From: a bacterium M00.F.Ca.ET.205.01.1.1
Lineage (GTDB): Bacteria; Pseudomonadota; Alphaproteobacteria; Rhizobiales; Rhizobiaceae
Direction of reading: 5' to 3'
Length of the DNA: 64,000 nt
Assembly: GCA_004791255.1 (NCBI GenBank)
Contig: SRUQ01000003.1
Span: 582,623 to 646,622 of the forward strand
Both the position numbers and the translations under genes were made by a program. Each line of letters begins with the position of its first letter. The first letter of the stretch is position 1. This document shows positions 51,553-60,598 of the stretch, piece after piece. Under the pieces are notes generated by a model. The model searched no databases and was not told the DNA's origin. It saw only the letters and a program-made list of their open reading frames with translations.

Positions 51553-52962
51553 TCAGCCCACCAACGGCAGGCGGAGCTCCGTCAGCAATCCGCCCTGCGG
51601 ATGGTTGGACAGGCGGACTTCGCCGCCGGCGGCGCGCGCGATGTTGCGGGCGATGGTCAAGCCCAGCCCCAGGCCGCCGGTCTGGCGGTTGCGCGATTGT
51701 TCGAGGCGCACGAAAGAGCCGAACACGGCGTCGATCTGGGCCTGCGGTATGCCCGGCCCCTCGTCGCGGATGGCGAGCGTGATCTTGCCGTCCGACCGGC
51801 TGAGGCTGAGATGCGCCTTCTTGCCGTAAGTGACGGCGTTCTGCACCAGATTGGTGACGCAGCGCTTGAGCGCCACCGGCCGCGCCATGCAGATCAGGCC
51901 GCGCGAGCGGGTGCCGTCATCGTCGAACGAGACGGAGTCGTAGCCGTCGGCGATCGATTCCACGAGCGACCAGAAATCGATGCGCTCGGCCTTCTCTTCC
52001 GTCACCTCGAACTTGGCGAAGTCGATCACGGAACTCGCGATGCTCTCGACATCGGCGAGATCATGCGCCAGCGCCTCGCGAACCGCCGATTTGCGCAGCA
52101 GTTCCAGCCGCAGCCGCATCCTGGTCATCGGCGTGCGCAAGTCGTGCGCAAGGGCTGCGGCAAGATGCTCGCGGTCCTCGACATATTCGCGCAGCCGCGC
52201 CTGCATGGCGTTGATCGCCTTGGCGGCGGCGCGCACCTCGCGGCTGCCGCCCTCGGCGATCGGCGGGCTCTTCAGGTCATTGCCGATGCGGTTGACGGCG
52301 GTTTCCATCATCCGGTAGGGCGCGGTCAGCCGGCGCAGCGACCATATCGACATGATCACCACCAGGCCGGCGATCAGCGAATAGAGCGGCAGGCTGTCGA
52401 CGCTCAGGATCGGGCCGACGGGCGTGATCGGCTCGGTGAAGTTCAACCACTGGCCGTCGGCGAAGCGCAGCGAGGCGGTCAGCTTGTCGCTCTGGGCAAA
52501 ATTGGCGGCCAGCACCAGAAGGTCGCGCTCGACCTGGCCGATATCGGGTCCCGGCGCCGCGCCGCTGGCGTCGTCGGCCTCCCGTGTTGCCGGATCGCGC
52601 CGCACGCGTGCGTCGGTGACGCCGAACTTCGACAGTCGGCCGACGAGAATGTCCTCGAGTTCGGCCAGTTCGTCGTCACTGGCGATCGAGGAGGTGACGG
52701 CCGGCGTGTCCGAAACGGTGAGCGCGTAAGTCGAGTTGAACAGGCCTGCAGCGGTCGCCTTGCGCTCCTCCGGCGTGGCGCCGCTCATCAGTTGCACCAG
52801 CGAGAAGGCGCGGTCGTTGAGGCGGTAGAGGTCGACCACGCCATTGGCGGCGGCACGGTCGCGCGCCACGATGTAGAGGGTCGCGACCTGGCTGATCAGG
52901 AGGCCGGCAATGACGATCAGCAGCACCCAGACAGGCAAGGTCTGCGGCAGGAAACGTCTCAT
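51553..52962 (-). CDS. Sensor histidine kinase
   Basis: The 469-residue kinase has two membrane helices, about 10-33 and 190-212, framing a periplasmic sensor domain of roughly 155 residues. A HAMP-like linker follows, then the H-box AHDLRTPMTRMRLRLELLRK (His phosphorylation site), N-box LVQNAVTYGKK, and G-boxes RDEGPGIP and GGLGLGLTIA. Its start overlaps the stop of the upstream response-regulator gene by four bases (ATGA). The stimulus is unknown; a divergent small exported-protein gene lies beyond the regulator. Confidence 0.94.
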   Translation of the reverse strand: MRRFLPQTLPVWVLLIVIAGLLISQVATLYIVARDRAAANGVVDLYRLNDRAFSLVQLMSGATPEERKATAAGLFNSTYALTVSDTPAVTSSIASDDELAELEDILVGRLSKFGVTDARVRRDPATREADDASGAAPGPDIGQVERDLLVLAANFAQSDKLTASLRFADGQWLNFTEPITPVGPILSVDSLPLYSLIAGLVVIMSIWSLRRLTAPYRMMETAVNRIGNDLKSPPIAEGGSREVRAAAKAINAMQARLREYVEDREHLAAALAHDLRTPMTRMRLRLELLRKSAVREALAHDLADVESIASSVIDFAKFEVTEEKAERIDFWSLVESIADGYDSVSFDDDGTRSRGLICMARPVALKRCVTNLVQNAVTYGKKAHLSLSRSDGKITLAIRDEGPGIPQAQIDAVFGSFVRLEQSRNRQTGGLGLGLTIARNIARAAGGEVRLSNHPQGGLLTELRLPLVG

Positions 52963-53675
52963 TCGGAGGTGGTCTCGGGCAGGAACTGGTAGCCGCCGCT
53001 GCGCACGGTCAGGATCAGCTTGGGCGTCTTGGGGTCGTCTTCCATCTTGCGCCGTAGCCGGCTGACCAGGATGTCGATGCTGCGGTCGAAGGAATAGTCG
53101 CTGTCGCCGCCGGAAAGCTCGATGAGCTGGTCGCGGGTCAGCACGCGCTGGGCGCTCTTGACGAAGGTCTGCAGAAGGTTGAACTCGGCCATGGTCAGTT
53201 CGACCCTGACATCGTCGGGCGCGGTCAACCGGCGCCGCGAACAGTCCATCGTCCAGCCGGCGAAGCGATAGATCTGCTTGGAGTTGGGGCGCTTGGGCTC
53301 GGCGGCACCATTGCGCCGCAGCACGGCACGAATACGCGCCAGCAGCTCGCGCGGGTCGAAGGGTTTGGGCACATAGTCGTCGGCGCCCATCTCCAGGCCG
53401 ACGACGCGATCCGTCGTCTCGGTAACGGCGGTCAGCATGATGATCGGCGTCGAATACTGGGCGCGAAGGTCGCGGCAGAGTTCCAGGCCGCTCTTGCCGG
53501 GCAGCATCACGTCGAGCACGATGAGATCGACCTGCGCGCGGCGCAGGATGGTCTCCATCTCGATGCCGTCGGCGGCAACCGACGTGTGCAGGCCCCGCTT
53601 CTGGAAGAATTCCTGCAGCAGGTCGCGGATGCCCTTGTCGTCATCGACGATCAAAATATGTGCGTCGGATTTCAC
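52959..53675 (-). CDS. OmpR-family response regulator
   Basis: The 238-residue regulator has a receiver domain with acidic pocket DDD in ILIVDDDKG, phospho-acceptor Asp in LIVLDVMLPGKSG and Lys in VPKPFDPRE, and a C-terminal winged helix (ELTMAEFNLLQTFVKSAQRV; SIDILVSRLRRKMEDDPKTP). The GTG at 53675 is the likely start, with AGGG upstream and the receiver strand beginning four residues later. A longer in-frame start at 53744 would add 23 unconserved residues. It overlaps the histidine-kinase gene. Confidence 0.93.
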   Translation of the reverse strand: MKSDAHILIVDDDKGIRDLLQEFFQKRGLHTSVAADGIEMETILRRAQVDLIVLDVMLPGKSGLELCRDLRAQYSTPIIMLTAVTETTDRVVGLEMGADDYVPKPFDPRELLARIRAVLRRNGAAEPKRPNSKQIYRFAGWTMDCSRRRLTAPDDVRVELTMAEFNLLQTFVKSAQRVLTRDQLIELSGGDSDYSFDRSIDILVSRLRRKMEDDPKTPKLILTVRSGGYQFLPETTSE

Positions 53676-53956
53676 AGGTGCCCTGTCTCGTTTGCCGGCC
53701 AAGCCATCCTTGGCCGGTGAGCCACACGATAGAATTCGGGCCATATGTTGGCCAGTGCCTTGTATTTCAAGGCGGAAGCGAATTCCGCTTTCTCCACACC
53801 GAGAGCAGTGGCGGCTTTCGCCGGCCGGGCCAGAAACAATCCAGAAACAATTTTCTACAATCCAGAAAAACTCCTGAAAAAGTAGGCCGGCATAACGGTG
53901 CCGTGGCGGTCAGACTATCGGCTGCGACGCTAGTCTCCGGGTTCACGGATAAACCG

Positions 53957-54256
53957 ATGCCAAGGTTGTCGATCAGTCTGTTGGGTGCGTTGCTGGGCCT
54001 TGGCCTGGTCACTGCCGCTGTCGGCCAATCGGACGCAAAGGCGCCGCTTACCCGGAGTGAACGGTGCGCCAATCTCAGCCACCAGTTTGATGAAGCCCTC
54101 GAAACCCATGCCACGGCAACGCAGGTCACCGCGGCAAAGGCACTTCAGAGAAAGGGCAACCGGTACTGCGCCGCCAAGAAACAGGCGCAGGGCATCCGGA
54201 TGCTCGCCAACGCTTTGAAGCTGCTTGGAGTGACGCCGAACGACCCGGTTCAGTGA
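53957..54256 (+). CDS. Small exported protein of unknown function
   Basis: The 99-residue precursor starts MPRLSISLLGALLGLGLVTA with a signal peptide ending near VGQSDA. The mature part of about 75 residues is helical and basic (TRSERCANLSHQFDEALETH; AAKALQRKGNRYCAAKKQAQ) with two cysteines that could form a disulfide. I recognise no family. The ATG at 53957 is chosen because the hydrophobic segment begins there; the ribosome-binding site is weak. It is divergent from the two-component system. Confidence 0.72.
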   Translation: MPRLSISLLGALLGLGLVTAAVGQSDAKAPLTRSERCANLSHQFDEALETHATATQVTAAKALQRKGNRYCAAKKQAQGIRMLANALKLLGVTPNDPVQ

Positions 54257-54294
54257 CACTCGAAACTCGACCAGCACAAAAAGGAAATGAAGCC

Positions 54295-54546
54295 ATGAAG
54301 AAGTCCATCCTCTCCGTCACCGGTCTCGCCGTTGCTCTCGCCTTCGCGATGCCGGCTCTCGGCAATGCCGCTGCCACCACGACCGCTGCTCCGGCCGCCA
54401 CCACGACCACCACTGATCCGGCTGCTGCTCCGGCTGACGCCACTGCCAAGCCCCCGGTGAAGAAGGTCGTCGCCAAGAAGCCGGTCAAGAAGCACAAGAA
54501 GGCTCCGAAGAAGACCCCGGAAAAGGTTGCTCCGAAGAAGCCCTGA
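54295..54546 (+). CDS. Small Lys/Pro/Ala-rich exported protein
   Basis: The 83-residue precursor starts MKKSILSVTGLAVALAFAMP with a clear signal peptide (AAGNAAA region). The remainder is low complexity: an Ala-Thr-Pro stretch (TTAAPAATTTTTDPAAAPAD), then a strongly basic Lys-Pro-Val tail (VKKVVAKKPVKKHKKAPKKT). It is likely intrinsically disordered in the periplasm, with a basic tail that could bind anionic polymers. AAGGAAATGAAGCC precedes the ATG. A perfect 15-bp terminator follows at 54572-54606. Confidence 0.8.
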   Translation: MKKSILSVTGLAVALAFAMPALGNAAATTTAAPAATTTTTDPAAAPADATAKPPVKKVVAKKPVKKHKKAPKKTPEKVAPKKP

Positions 54547-54571
54547 TCCACGTCCTAGACAGTTTCCTATC

Positions 54572-54606
54572 AAGGCCGTTCCAGCCGCATTGGCTGGAAC
54601 GGCCTT
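54572..54606 (+). terminator. Rho-independent-type terminator, 15-bp perfect stem
   Basis: AAGGCCGTTCCAGCC (54572-54586) and GGCTGGAACGGCCTT (54592-54606) pair perfectly around a five-base loop, 25 bases after the Lys/Pro-rich gene. The T tail is short (CTTCTG), yet the stem is very stable. Confidence 0.85.
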
Positions 54607-54709
54607 CTGCCAGGCCCCATGATCGAGCGGCTGAACATCGGCGGCTTCCAGCCAGCCACCTCGATCGCGTTTAACCCGTTTGCAACGCCGGCCGTGTAGG
54701 ACAATCCGC

Positions 54710-55024
54710 ATGAAGAAGCGGCTTTCGTCCATCCTGCGCTCCATCGTGCTCGGCGGCCTCGTTGCCACCGCGGCCGCGCGAGTGCTCGTTCTGTTCACCG
54801 CCAGCCCGGTACCGGACCCCGCCAGCGGGCGCACCGAGCCGTCGCTGTTCGCGCCCGTCATTTCCACCAACTGGGACTACATCACGCCGGCACAGGCCTG
54901 GGTGCTGATCGTGCTCACCAGCGTGACGCTGATCTGCGTTGTTGCGTGGCCGATCGCCGCCTGGATGGAACGCCGGGCGGATGCCGACGCAAACCGCCGC
55001 ATCTTCGGCCGACAGGGCCGTTGA
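54710..55024 (+). CDS. Small two-helix membrane protein
   Basis: The 104-residue protein starts MKKRLSSILRSIVLGGLVAT and has two hydrophobic segments, about 10-30 and 67-88 (WVLIVLTSVTLICVVAWPIA). The tail ERRADADANRRIFGRQGR is charged. The first segment follows a Lys/Arg-rich start and may be a signal anchor. I recognise no family. It follows the terminator at 54572-54606, so it is probably transcribed on its own, or from read-through. Confidence 0.7.
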   Translation: MKKRLSSILRSIVLGGLVATAAARVLVLFTASPVPDPASGRTEPSLFAPVISTNWDYITPAQAWVLIVLTSVTLICVVAWPIAAWMERRADADANRRIFGRQGR

Positions 55025-55163
55025 ACAGCGACCGACAATTTCCCACATGATCGTGAAGCACTGGACCTGCCCGCCGGTGGTCTGGAAGCCAATCAAAATG
55101 GACGATCGCTGCCGCCCGTGGCAAAATGCGGGACGCAGCCCGATCGCGTAACTGTCGGTTCCG

Positions 55164-55469
55164 ATGCCCGAAATCACCACAAAACCGCGCGTCCAGGTGA
55201 AGCCGCAGACCGAGCGGCCGAAGCTCTACAAGGTCATCCTCGTCAATGACGATTTCACGCCGCGCGAATTCGTGGTGACGGTGCTGAAGGGCGAGTTCAA
55301 GCTCAGCGAGGACCAGGCGCACCGGATCATGATCACCGCGCACCGGCGCGGCGTCTGCGTGGTCGCGGTGTTCACCAAGGACGTCGCCGAGACCAAGGCG
55401 ACGCGGGCCACTGACGCCGGCAAGGCCAAGGGCTATCCGCTGCTGTTCACGACGGAGCCGGAAGAGTAG
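55164..55469 (+). CDS. clpS: ATP-dependent Clp protease adaptor ClpS (ClpS2 type)
   Basis: The 101-residue adaptor delivers N-degron substrates to ClpAP. Core: LYKVILVNDDFTPREFVVTV with the Asn-Asp-Asp substrate-binding loop, then MITAHRRGVCVVAVFT with the conserved His, and DVAETKATRATD. At the gatekeeper position (Met40 in E. coli ClpS) this protein has Arg in TPREF, the ClpS2 signature of alphaproteobacteria, where specificity is narrower. No clpA follows, which also fits a ClpS2 paralog. A repeat unit follows downstream. Confidence 0.93.
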   Translation: MPEITTKPRVQVKPQTERPKLYKVILVNDDFTPREFVVTVLKGEFKLSEDQAHRIMITAHRRGVCVVAVFTKDVAETKATRATDAGKAKGYPLLFTTEPEE

Positions 55470-55574
55470 TCCACCACAGCGTTTTTCTCCCTGTCACTAT
55501 ACGGGGAGAAATGTCCGGCAGGACAATGAGGGACGATAGGCCATGAAGATCGCCGATCACGTGGGTTGGCGCTG

Positions 55575-55623
55575 CCCCTCATCCGCCCTTCGGGCACCTT
55601 CTCCCCGTGAACGGGGGAGAAGG
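55575..55623. repeat. CTTCTCCCC-type palindromic unit, inverted
   Basis: CCCCTCATCCGCCCTTCGGG continues with CACCTTCTCCCCGTGAAC and GGGGGAGAAGG. It is nearly the reverse complement of the unit at 41107-41153. A more degenerate unit (ACGGGGAGAAATGTCC, then AATGAGGG) lies at about 55500-55535. Both sit between convergent clpS and the 691-aa gene. Confidence 0.85.
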
Positions 55624-55636
55624 AAAAAGCGCTGTG

Positions 55637-57712
55637 CTACCGTCCCTCGCGGTACCACATCGATCCCATTGCGAGCAGCAGCAGGCCGAGGCCGAGGAAG
55701 CCACCGAACAGCGGCACGCGTGACACTGCCTTCAGGACGCTGTCGTCGGTGGTGCGCAGGCCGATCCAGTCGCTGCCGGAGGCATCGCCCGACGAGCGCA
55801 CCGGCACGATGGAAGGCAGCGTCACGCCATCGGCAGCCGTGGATGACGCCAGCCGGCGCACGCTGCCGCCGGTGGCCTCGGCCGGCGCCTTCAGCCGCCC
55901 CTCGGTGGAGATGACGTCGGCGAATTCCGGTGCATTGACCGGCCCGACATGGGCGAGCGCGGTGAGATCGCCATTGGCGACCTGGAACAGGCCGATCTCG
56001 CTGGTCTGGACGCTGCCGAGGAAGACGCCGGGCTCGGATTTTTCGAGCTTGACGCTCAGGGTCTTGCCGGACGGGGTGATGATCTGGGCGGGGCCGGGGT
56101 CGTCGGCCATCGTCTGGCGGCGGATTTCCAGCACCATGCCGCGGCCATCGGCGGTCAGCCGCTCTTCCTCGAGCTCCGGCTCCTTCATCAGCCAGTGGGC
56201 GATGCGCCGGTAGAGCTGGACATGCGGGCCGCCGCCCTCGAAACCGCGCGCCCACAGCCAGCCCTGGTCGGACAGAAGCATGCCGACGCGGCCTTCGCCC
56301 TTGCGGTCAAGTAGGAGCAGCGGCCGGTTGTCGGCGCCTTTCATCACCACTTCGCCTTCGGGATTCTGCACGCCGATGGTGCGGAACCAGCGGCTCCAGT
56401 GCGGCGGCTCGGTGGCCGAACCGTCGAGCCCGCGCGTCACCGGATGGCGCTGGCCGAGATCGGTCAGGCGCGGATAGAAGGCCTTTTCAACGACCTCGCC
56501 GGTCGGCATCGCCGGCAGCGCCGACATCAGCGGCGTGCGGGCGATCGAGCTTTCACCGGCATATTCCGGGCCGGCGGCGATCAGCAGCGCGCCGCCCTTT
56601 TCGACATATTCGGAGATGTAGTCGTAATAGAGGATCGGCAGCACGTCGCGGTGCTGGTAGCGGTCGAAGATGATGAGGTCGAAATCCTTGATCTTTTCGA
56701 CAAACAATTCGCGCGTCGGGAAGGCGATCAGCGACAATTCGTTTATCGGCGTGCCGTCCTGCTTCTCCGGCGGCCGCAGGATGGTGAAATGGACGAGATC
56801 GACCGACGCGTCGGACTTCAAGAGATTGCGCCAGGTGCGCTCGCCGGCATGCGGCTCGCCAGAGACCAGCAGCACGCGCAGGTTTTCGCGGATGCCGTCG
56901 ACCAGCGCGATGGCGCGGTTGTTGGTGTCGGTGAGTTCGCCCGGCTCGCGATCGATGGCGAGTTCGACGATGTTGCGGCCTGCGCCCGGAATGGTCACCT
57001 GCAGCGGCATCGCCTGGCCGATCGTGGCATGCTCGACGGCGACCTGCTCGCCATTGACCGAGACGCGCACATCGACCGGCCCGGTCTGGTTTTCCGTGGA
57101 GATGACGCGGTAGGTCATATCGAGCGGCTTGCCGACAAGGCCGAAGCGGGGCGCGTTCTCGAAGCGGATACGGCGGTCCTTTTCGTGATCGTTCCCGGTG
57201 ATCAGCGCATGCAGCGGAGCGTTGAAGTCGGGAGCGCCTGAAGGTGCATCGTGCACCTCGCCGTCGGTGACCATGACGGCACCGCCGATGCGCGACGGCG
57301 GCACGTCGCGGAAGGCGCCTTCGAGCGCGCCGAACAGCCGCGTTTCCGTGCGCTCCTCGGCGGCTTCGGACTTGCCGGCCTCGACGACGCGCACATCGAA
57401 CTGCTTGAAGCGGGCGAGGCGCTGCTGCAACCCGGCCAAGGCTTCGTCGGTCTGCTTGGTACGCGCGCCAATGTCCTGGCTCTGGCTGCGGTCGACGATC
57501 AGCGCGACCACGCTTTTCAGCGGTTCGCGCTCCTCGTTGAGGAACACCGGATTGAACAAGGCAGCAGCCAGCGCCAGAAGGGCGATGAAGCGCAGCATCG
57601 CGCCTCGCTGGCGAAACCACAGGCCGACGGCGGCCAGCAGCACCAGCGGCACCAGGACTAGGGCCAGCAGCGGCCAGGAGAGTAATGGTTCGAAGCTAAC
57701 AGACCAGTTCAT
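55637..57712 (-). CDS. Membrane protein with vWA-like and glutamine-amidotransferase-like domains
   Basis: The 691-residue protein has two N-terminal membrane helices (about 12-35, 40-58), a vWA-like domain with DRSQS (DxSxS) in ALIVDRSQSQDIG and a second metal-site-like VTDGEVHD, then beta-sandwich segments, a class I glutamine amidotransferase-like fold (VLLVSGEPHAGERTWRNLLK; YVEKGGALLIAAGPEY) and one C-terminal helix. It is the last gene of the moxR operon, 63 bases after the DUF4159 gene. It is likely a membrane-tethered partner of the MoxR ATPase. Confidence 0.82.
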   Translation of the reverse strand: MNWSVSFEPLLSWPLLALVLVPLVLLAAVGLWFRQRGAMLRFIALLALAAALFNPVFLNEEREPLKSVVALIVDRSQSQDIGARTKQTDEALAGLQQRLARFKQFDVRVVEAGKSEAAEERTETRLFGALEGAFRDVPPSRIGGAVMVTDGEVHDAPSGAPDFNAPLHALITGNDHEKDRRIRFENAPRFGLVGKPLDMTYRVISTENQTGPVDVRVSVNGEQVAVEHATIGQAMPLQVTIPGAGRNIVELAIDREPGELTDTNNRAIALVDGIRENLRVLLVSGEPHAGERTWRNLLKSDASVDLVHFTILRPPEKQDGTPINELSLIAFPTRELFVEKIKDFDLIIFDRYQHRDVLPILYYDYISEYVEKGGALLIAAGPEYAGESSIARTPLMSALPAMPTGEVVEKAFYPRLTDLGQRHPVTRGLDGSATEPPHWSRWFRTIGVQNPEGEVVMKGADNRPLLLLDRKGEGRVGMLLSDQGWLWARGFEGGGPHVQLYRRIAHWLMKEPELEEERLTADGRGMVLEIRRQTMADDPGPAQIITPSGKTLSVKLEKSEPGVFLGSVQTSEIGLFQVANGDLTALAHVGPVNAPEFADVISTEGRLKAPAEATGGSVRRLASSTAADGVTLPSIVPVRSSGDASGSDWIGLRTTDDSVLKAVSRVPLFGGFLGLGLLLLAMGSMWYREGR

Positions 57713-57775
57713 GCCTCACCCTCCCTCTTGTCGGGAGGGTCGATCCGTGTAGGGGGCACAACAAGGAGCATCATC

Positions 57776-60598
57776 CTATTGCCCCAGCCGTTCGAGCAGT
57801 ATGGGCACGTGCACCTGGTCGGATTTGTAGTTGCCGGTCAGCATATACATCATGATGTTGACGCCGGCGCGAAGCGCATAGACGCGCTGCATCGGGTCGT
57901 TCGGCACGGTTGGCAGCAGCGCATCGCCGTTCTCGTCGACCGCCCAGGCGCCGGCGAAATCATTGGCGGTGATCATGATCGGCGACACGCCATCGCCGGT
58001 GCGCACCGGGCGGTTCTCGGTATTGCTGGCATCGAGCGAGGCCTCGACCCAGAGCGGGCTGCCGCTGAAGCGGCCGGGAAATTCGGGCAGGATGAAGAAG
58101 GATTTGGTCAGCACGTGATCCGACGGCACCGGCTCCAGTGGCGGCACGTTGAGATTGCCCAGGATGTCGCGCAGCCGCTCGGTCGCCGGGCTGGCCGAAT
58201 CGGCGCCGATGCCGTTGGCGAACTGGTCGCGCGTGTCGAATAGCACCGTGCCGCCCTGTTGCATGTAGGCGTCGATGCGCGCGATCGCGGCCTCGGTCGG
58301 CATCGGAGCGGCCGGATCGATCGGCCAGTAGATCAGGGGGTAGAAGGAGAGTTCGTCCTTGGCGATGTCGACGCCGGCCGGCGCGCCCGGTTCAAGCGCG
58401 GTCTTCTCGATCAGGAAGCGGGTTAGGCCTTCGAGCCCGGCGCGGCTGATCGAATCGTCGCCGGGCACGCCGGTCAGCACATAGGCGATGCGGGTCTTGG
58501 AAATGTCCTCGATGGCGGCGGCGTCGCCTGGCTTTGCATCGTCGGCCCGCGCGCTATCGGCATGGCCGAACAGCGCGCCGAGCACGATCAGGATCGCGGC
58601 GGTGGTCGCCACGGCGCCGGCGCGGCGCGGCCGGCGGGAAAACAGGCCGCCCATCCAGAACACGGCCAGCGTATCGAGCACCATCAGCGCCAGCGCAGCC
58701 GCCATCAGGGCGCCCTTCAGGTTGCGCGATTCGTCAAACGCGTACTGGATCGTCGTCACCGGCACGGTGACTTGCGGGCGGGCGAGCGGGGCCAGCGTGC
58801 TCGCGGCATCGAGCAAATTGTGGGCGAAGACGCCGGCTTCCGAACCATAGAGGCCGGGCGGATTCTCGAAGGTCACCGGCAGCGCGCCGGCGCCGGGCAC
58901 CAGCGGCCGCGCATCCGGCGTCGGCGGCACAAGCAAGCCGTCGGCCGCGATCATGCGATAGGGCGCGAGCGAGGTGGCTGCGGCTTCGGCACCGGCGATC
59001 GCCGCGCCCTGGTTGCGCGACAGCTGCACGATGCGCCGCAGCATCTCGACGAAGCTGCCCGAGATCGGCAGGTTCGACCATGTCGCCTCGGGCGTGACGT
59101 GGAACAGCACCAGCGTGCCCTTGCCCTTCTTCAACCCGGTAACCAGCGGCGTGCCGTCGGCAAGTGCTGCCCAGGTGCGCTCGACGATGTCGGGCGTCGG
59201 CTCGGCCAGCACCTGCCTGCTCACGGTCACCTCGGTCGGCGGCGCCAGGTCGGCGAACGGGCCGGCCTTGGGAAATTCGGTGACCGGCTGCGGCGAGGTC
59301 CATGACAGCGCGCCGCCGAGCGAGCGCTCGCCGGTGCGCAGGCGGACCGGCAGCAGGTCGTCGTCGTTGCCGGCGGCGGCTAGCCGCGAGCCGGCGAAAC
59401 GCACCAGCGTGCCGCCCTTTTCCACCCAGTCGGCCAGTTTTGGCCTGACCTGTTCGGGAATGGTGCCGATGTCGGCCATGACGATCATCGCCGGCTTCTG
59501 GTCGAGAATCTGCGGGATGGCATCGGCGAGGTCGGCGCTGGAGGGTTCGATCAGGTCGGCGAAGGGCTGCAAGGCGCGCCTGATGTAGTAGAGCGGCGAC
59601 AGCAACGGCTGTGCCTGGTCGGCCTCGGCCTGCGACAAGAGCCCGACGCGGCGGCGCTTGGAGCTTTCGTCGAGCACGCGGACGGCGCCGGCCTGGTGTT
59701 CGCCGTCGAGCGCGATCGAGGCGAAGTCGTTGCGCAGTTCGAACGGCACCGCCATGGTGCCGGTGGCGGTGGATTCGCCCGGGGCGAAGGTCAGCGTCGC
59801 ATCGGCGATGCGGCGTCCCTTGTCGTCGAAGGCGCCGGCGGTGACTTGCGCCGGGGCAGGATCGCCCGGCGCGCGGATGGCGGTCAGCGCAAAACCGTCG
59901 ACCTGGTTCTCGGCGCCGGTGAGGCCGGTCAGCGTGAGCCGGTCGGCAACGGCCCAGACGACGCGGGCGGCATTTTTCGACAGCAGCGTATTGAAGGCGG
60001 CCTCGTCGCCCTTGGCCGCCAGCCCGTCGGCCAATACGGCGACGCTGGCGCCCGGCAGGCGCTCAAGTGCAGCGGCGACGCGGGCATAGACGGCGGGCCG
60101 GTCGGTCGGGATCGGCCGCGGTTTTGCCGCGCGCAGCCGGTCGAGCGCTGCCGCGGCATCGAAGGGGCCGATCTCGGCATTGGGCTTTTCGGCGGTGAAG
60201 GCGATGATGACCGGCACCCCGTTCGAGCCGGCATCGCCGATCAGCCGTTCGGCGGTGGCGACGCGCTTGCCCCAGTCGGCGGCACTTGCCCAGTCATTGT
60301 CGATGACCAACGCGAGCGCCGCGCCCTCGGCCGGCAGTTTCTCGCGCGGGTTGAAGACCGGCTCGGCAAGGGCGGCAACGATGAGAGCCGCCATCAGCAG
60401 CCTGAGCAGAGTGAGCCACCACGGACTGCGCTGCGGCGTCTCCTGGCGCTGCAGCACGCGCGCCAGAATCTTCAGCGGCGGAAACACTTCGGTCTGCGGC
60501 TTGGGCGGCGTCAGCCTCAGCAGCCACCAGATCACCGGCAGCGCCAGCAGGCCCCACAGCACCGTGGGGGCGCCGAAGGAAAGCGGCAGCCAGCTCAT
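57776..60598 (-). CDS. DUF4159 protein with N-terminal BatA-like region
   Basis: The 940-residue protein has BatA-type N-terminal membrane helices (FGAPTVLWGLLALPVIWWLL; TLLRLLMAALIVAALAEPVF), a degenerate vWA-like domain (LALVIDNDWASAADWGKR), further membrane helices near 640-700 and a C-terminal DUF4159 domain of about 210 residues (TRIAYVLTGVPGDDSISRAG; LYWPIDP-like LIYWPIDPAAPMP; GGTVLFDTRDQ). It overlaps the DUF58 gene by four bases. MoxR-linked proteins of this type are thought to act in envelope stress or metal cofactor insertion; here the role is inferred. Confidence 0.85.
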   Translation of the reverse strand: MSWLPLSFGAPTVLWGLLALPVIWWLLRLTPPKPQTEVFPPLKILARVLQRQETPQRSPWWLTLLRLLMAALIVAALAEPVFNPREKLPAEGAALALVIDNDWASAADWGKRVATAERLIGDAGSNGVPVIIAFTAEKPNAEIGPFDAAAALDRLRAAKPRPIPTDRPAVYARVAAALERLPGASVAVLADGLAAKGDEAAFNTLLSKNAARVVWAVADRLTLTGLTGAENQVDGFALTAIRAPGDPAPAQVTAGAFDDKGRRIADATLTFAPGESTATGTMAVPFELRNDFASIALDGEHQAGAVRVLDESSKRRRVGLLSQAEADQAQPLLSPLYYIRRALQPFADLIEPSSADLADAIPQILDQKPAMIVMADIGTIPEQVRPKLADWVEKGGTLVRFAGSRLAAAGNDDDLLPVRLRTGERSLGGALSWTSPQPVTEFPKAGPFADLAPPTEVTVSRQVLAEPTPDIVERTWAALADGTPLVTGLKKGKGTLVLFHVTPEATWSNLPISGSFVEMLRRIVQLSRNQGAAIAGAEAAATSLAPYRMIAADGLLVPPTPDARPLVPGAGALPVTFENPPGLYGSEAGVFAHNLLDAASTLAPLARPQVTVPVTTIQYAFDESRNLKGALMAAALALMVLDTLAVFWMGGLFSRRPRRAGAVATTAAILIVLGALFGHADSARADDAKPGDAAAIEDISKTRIAYVLTGVPGDDSISRAGLEGLTRFLIEKTALEPGAPAGVDIAKDELSFYPLIYWPIDPAAPMPTEAAIARIDAYMQQGGTVLFDTRDQFANGIGADSASPATERLRDILGNLNVPPLEPVPSDHVLTKSFFILPEFPGRFSGSPLWVEASLDASNTENRPVRTGDGVSPIMITANDFAGAWAVDENGDALLPTVPNDPMQRVYALRAGVNIMMYMLTGNYKSDQVHVPILLERLGQ

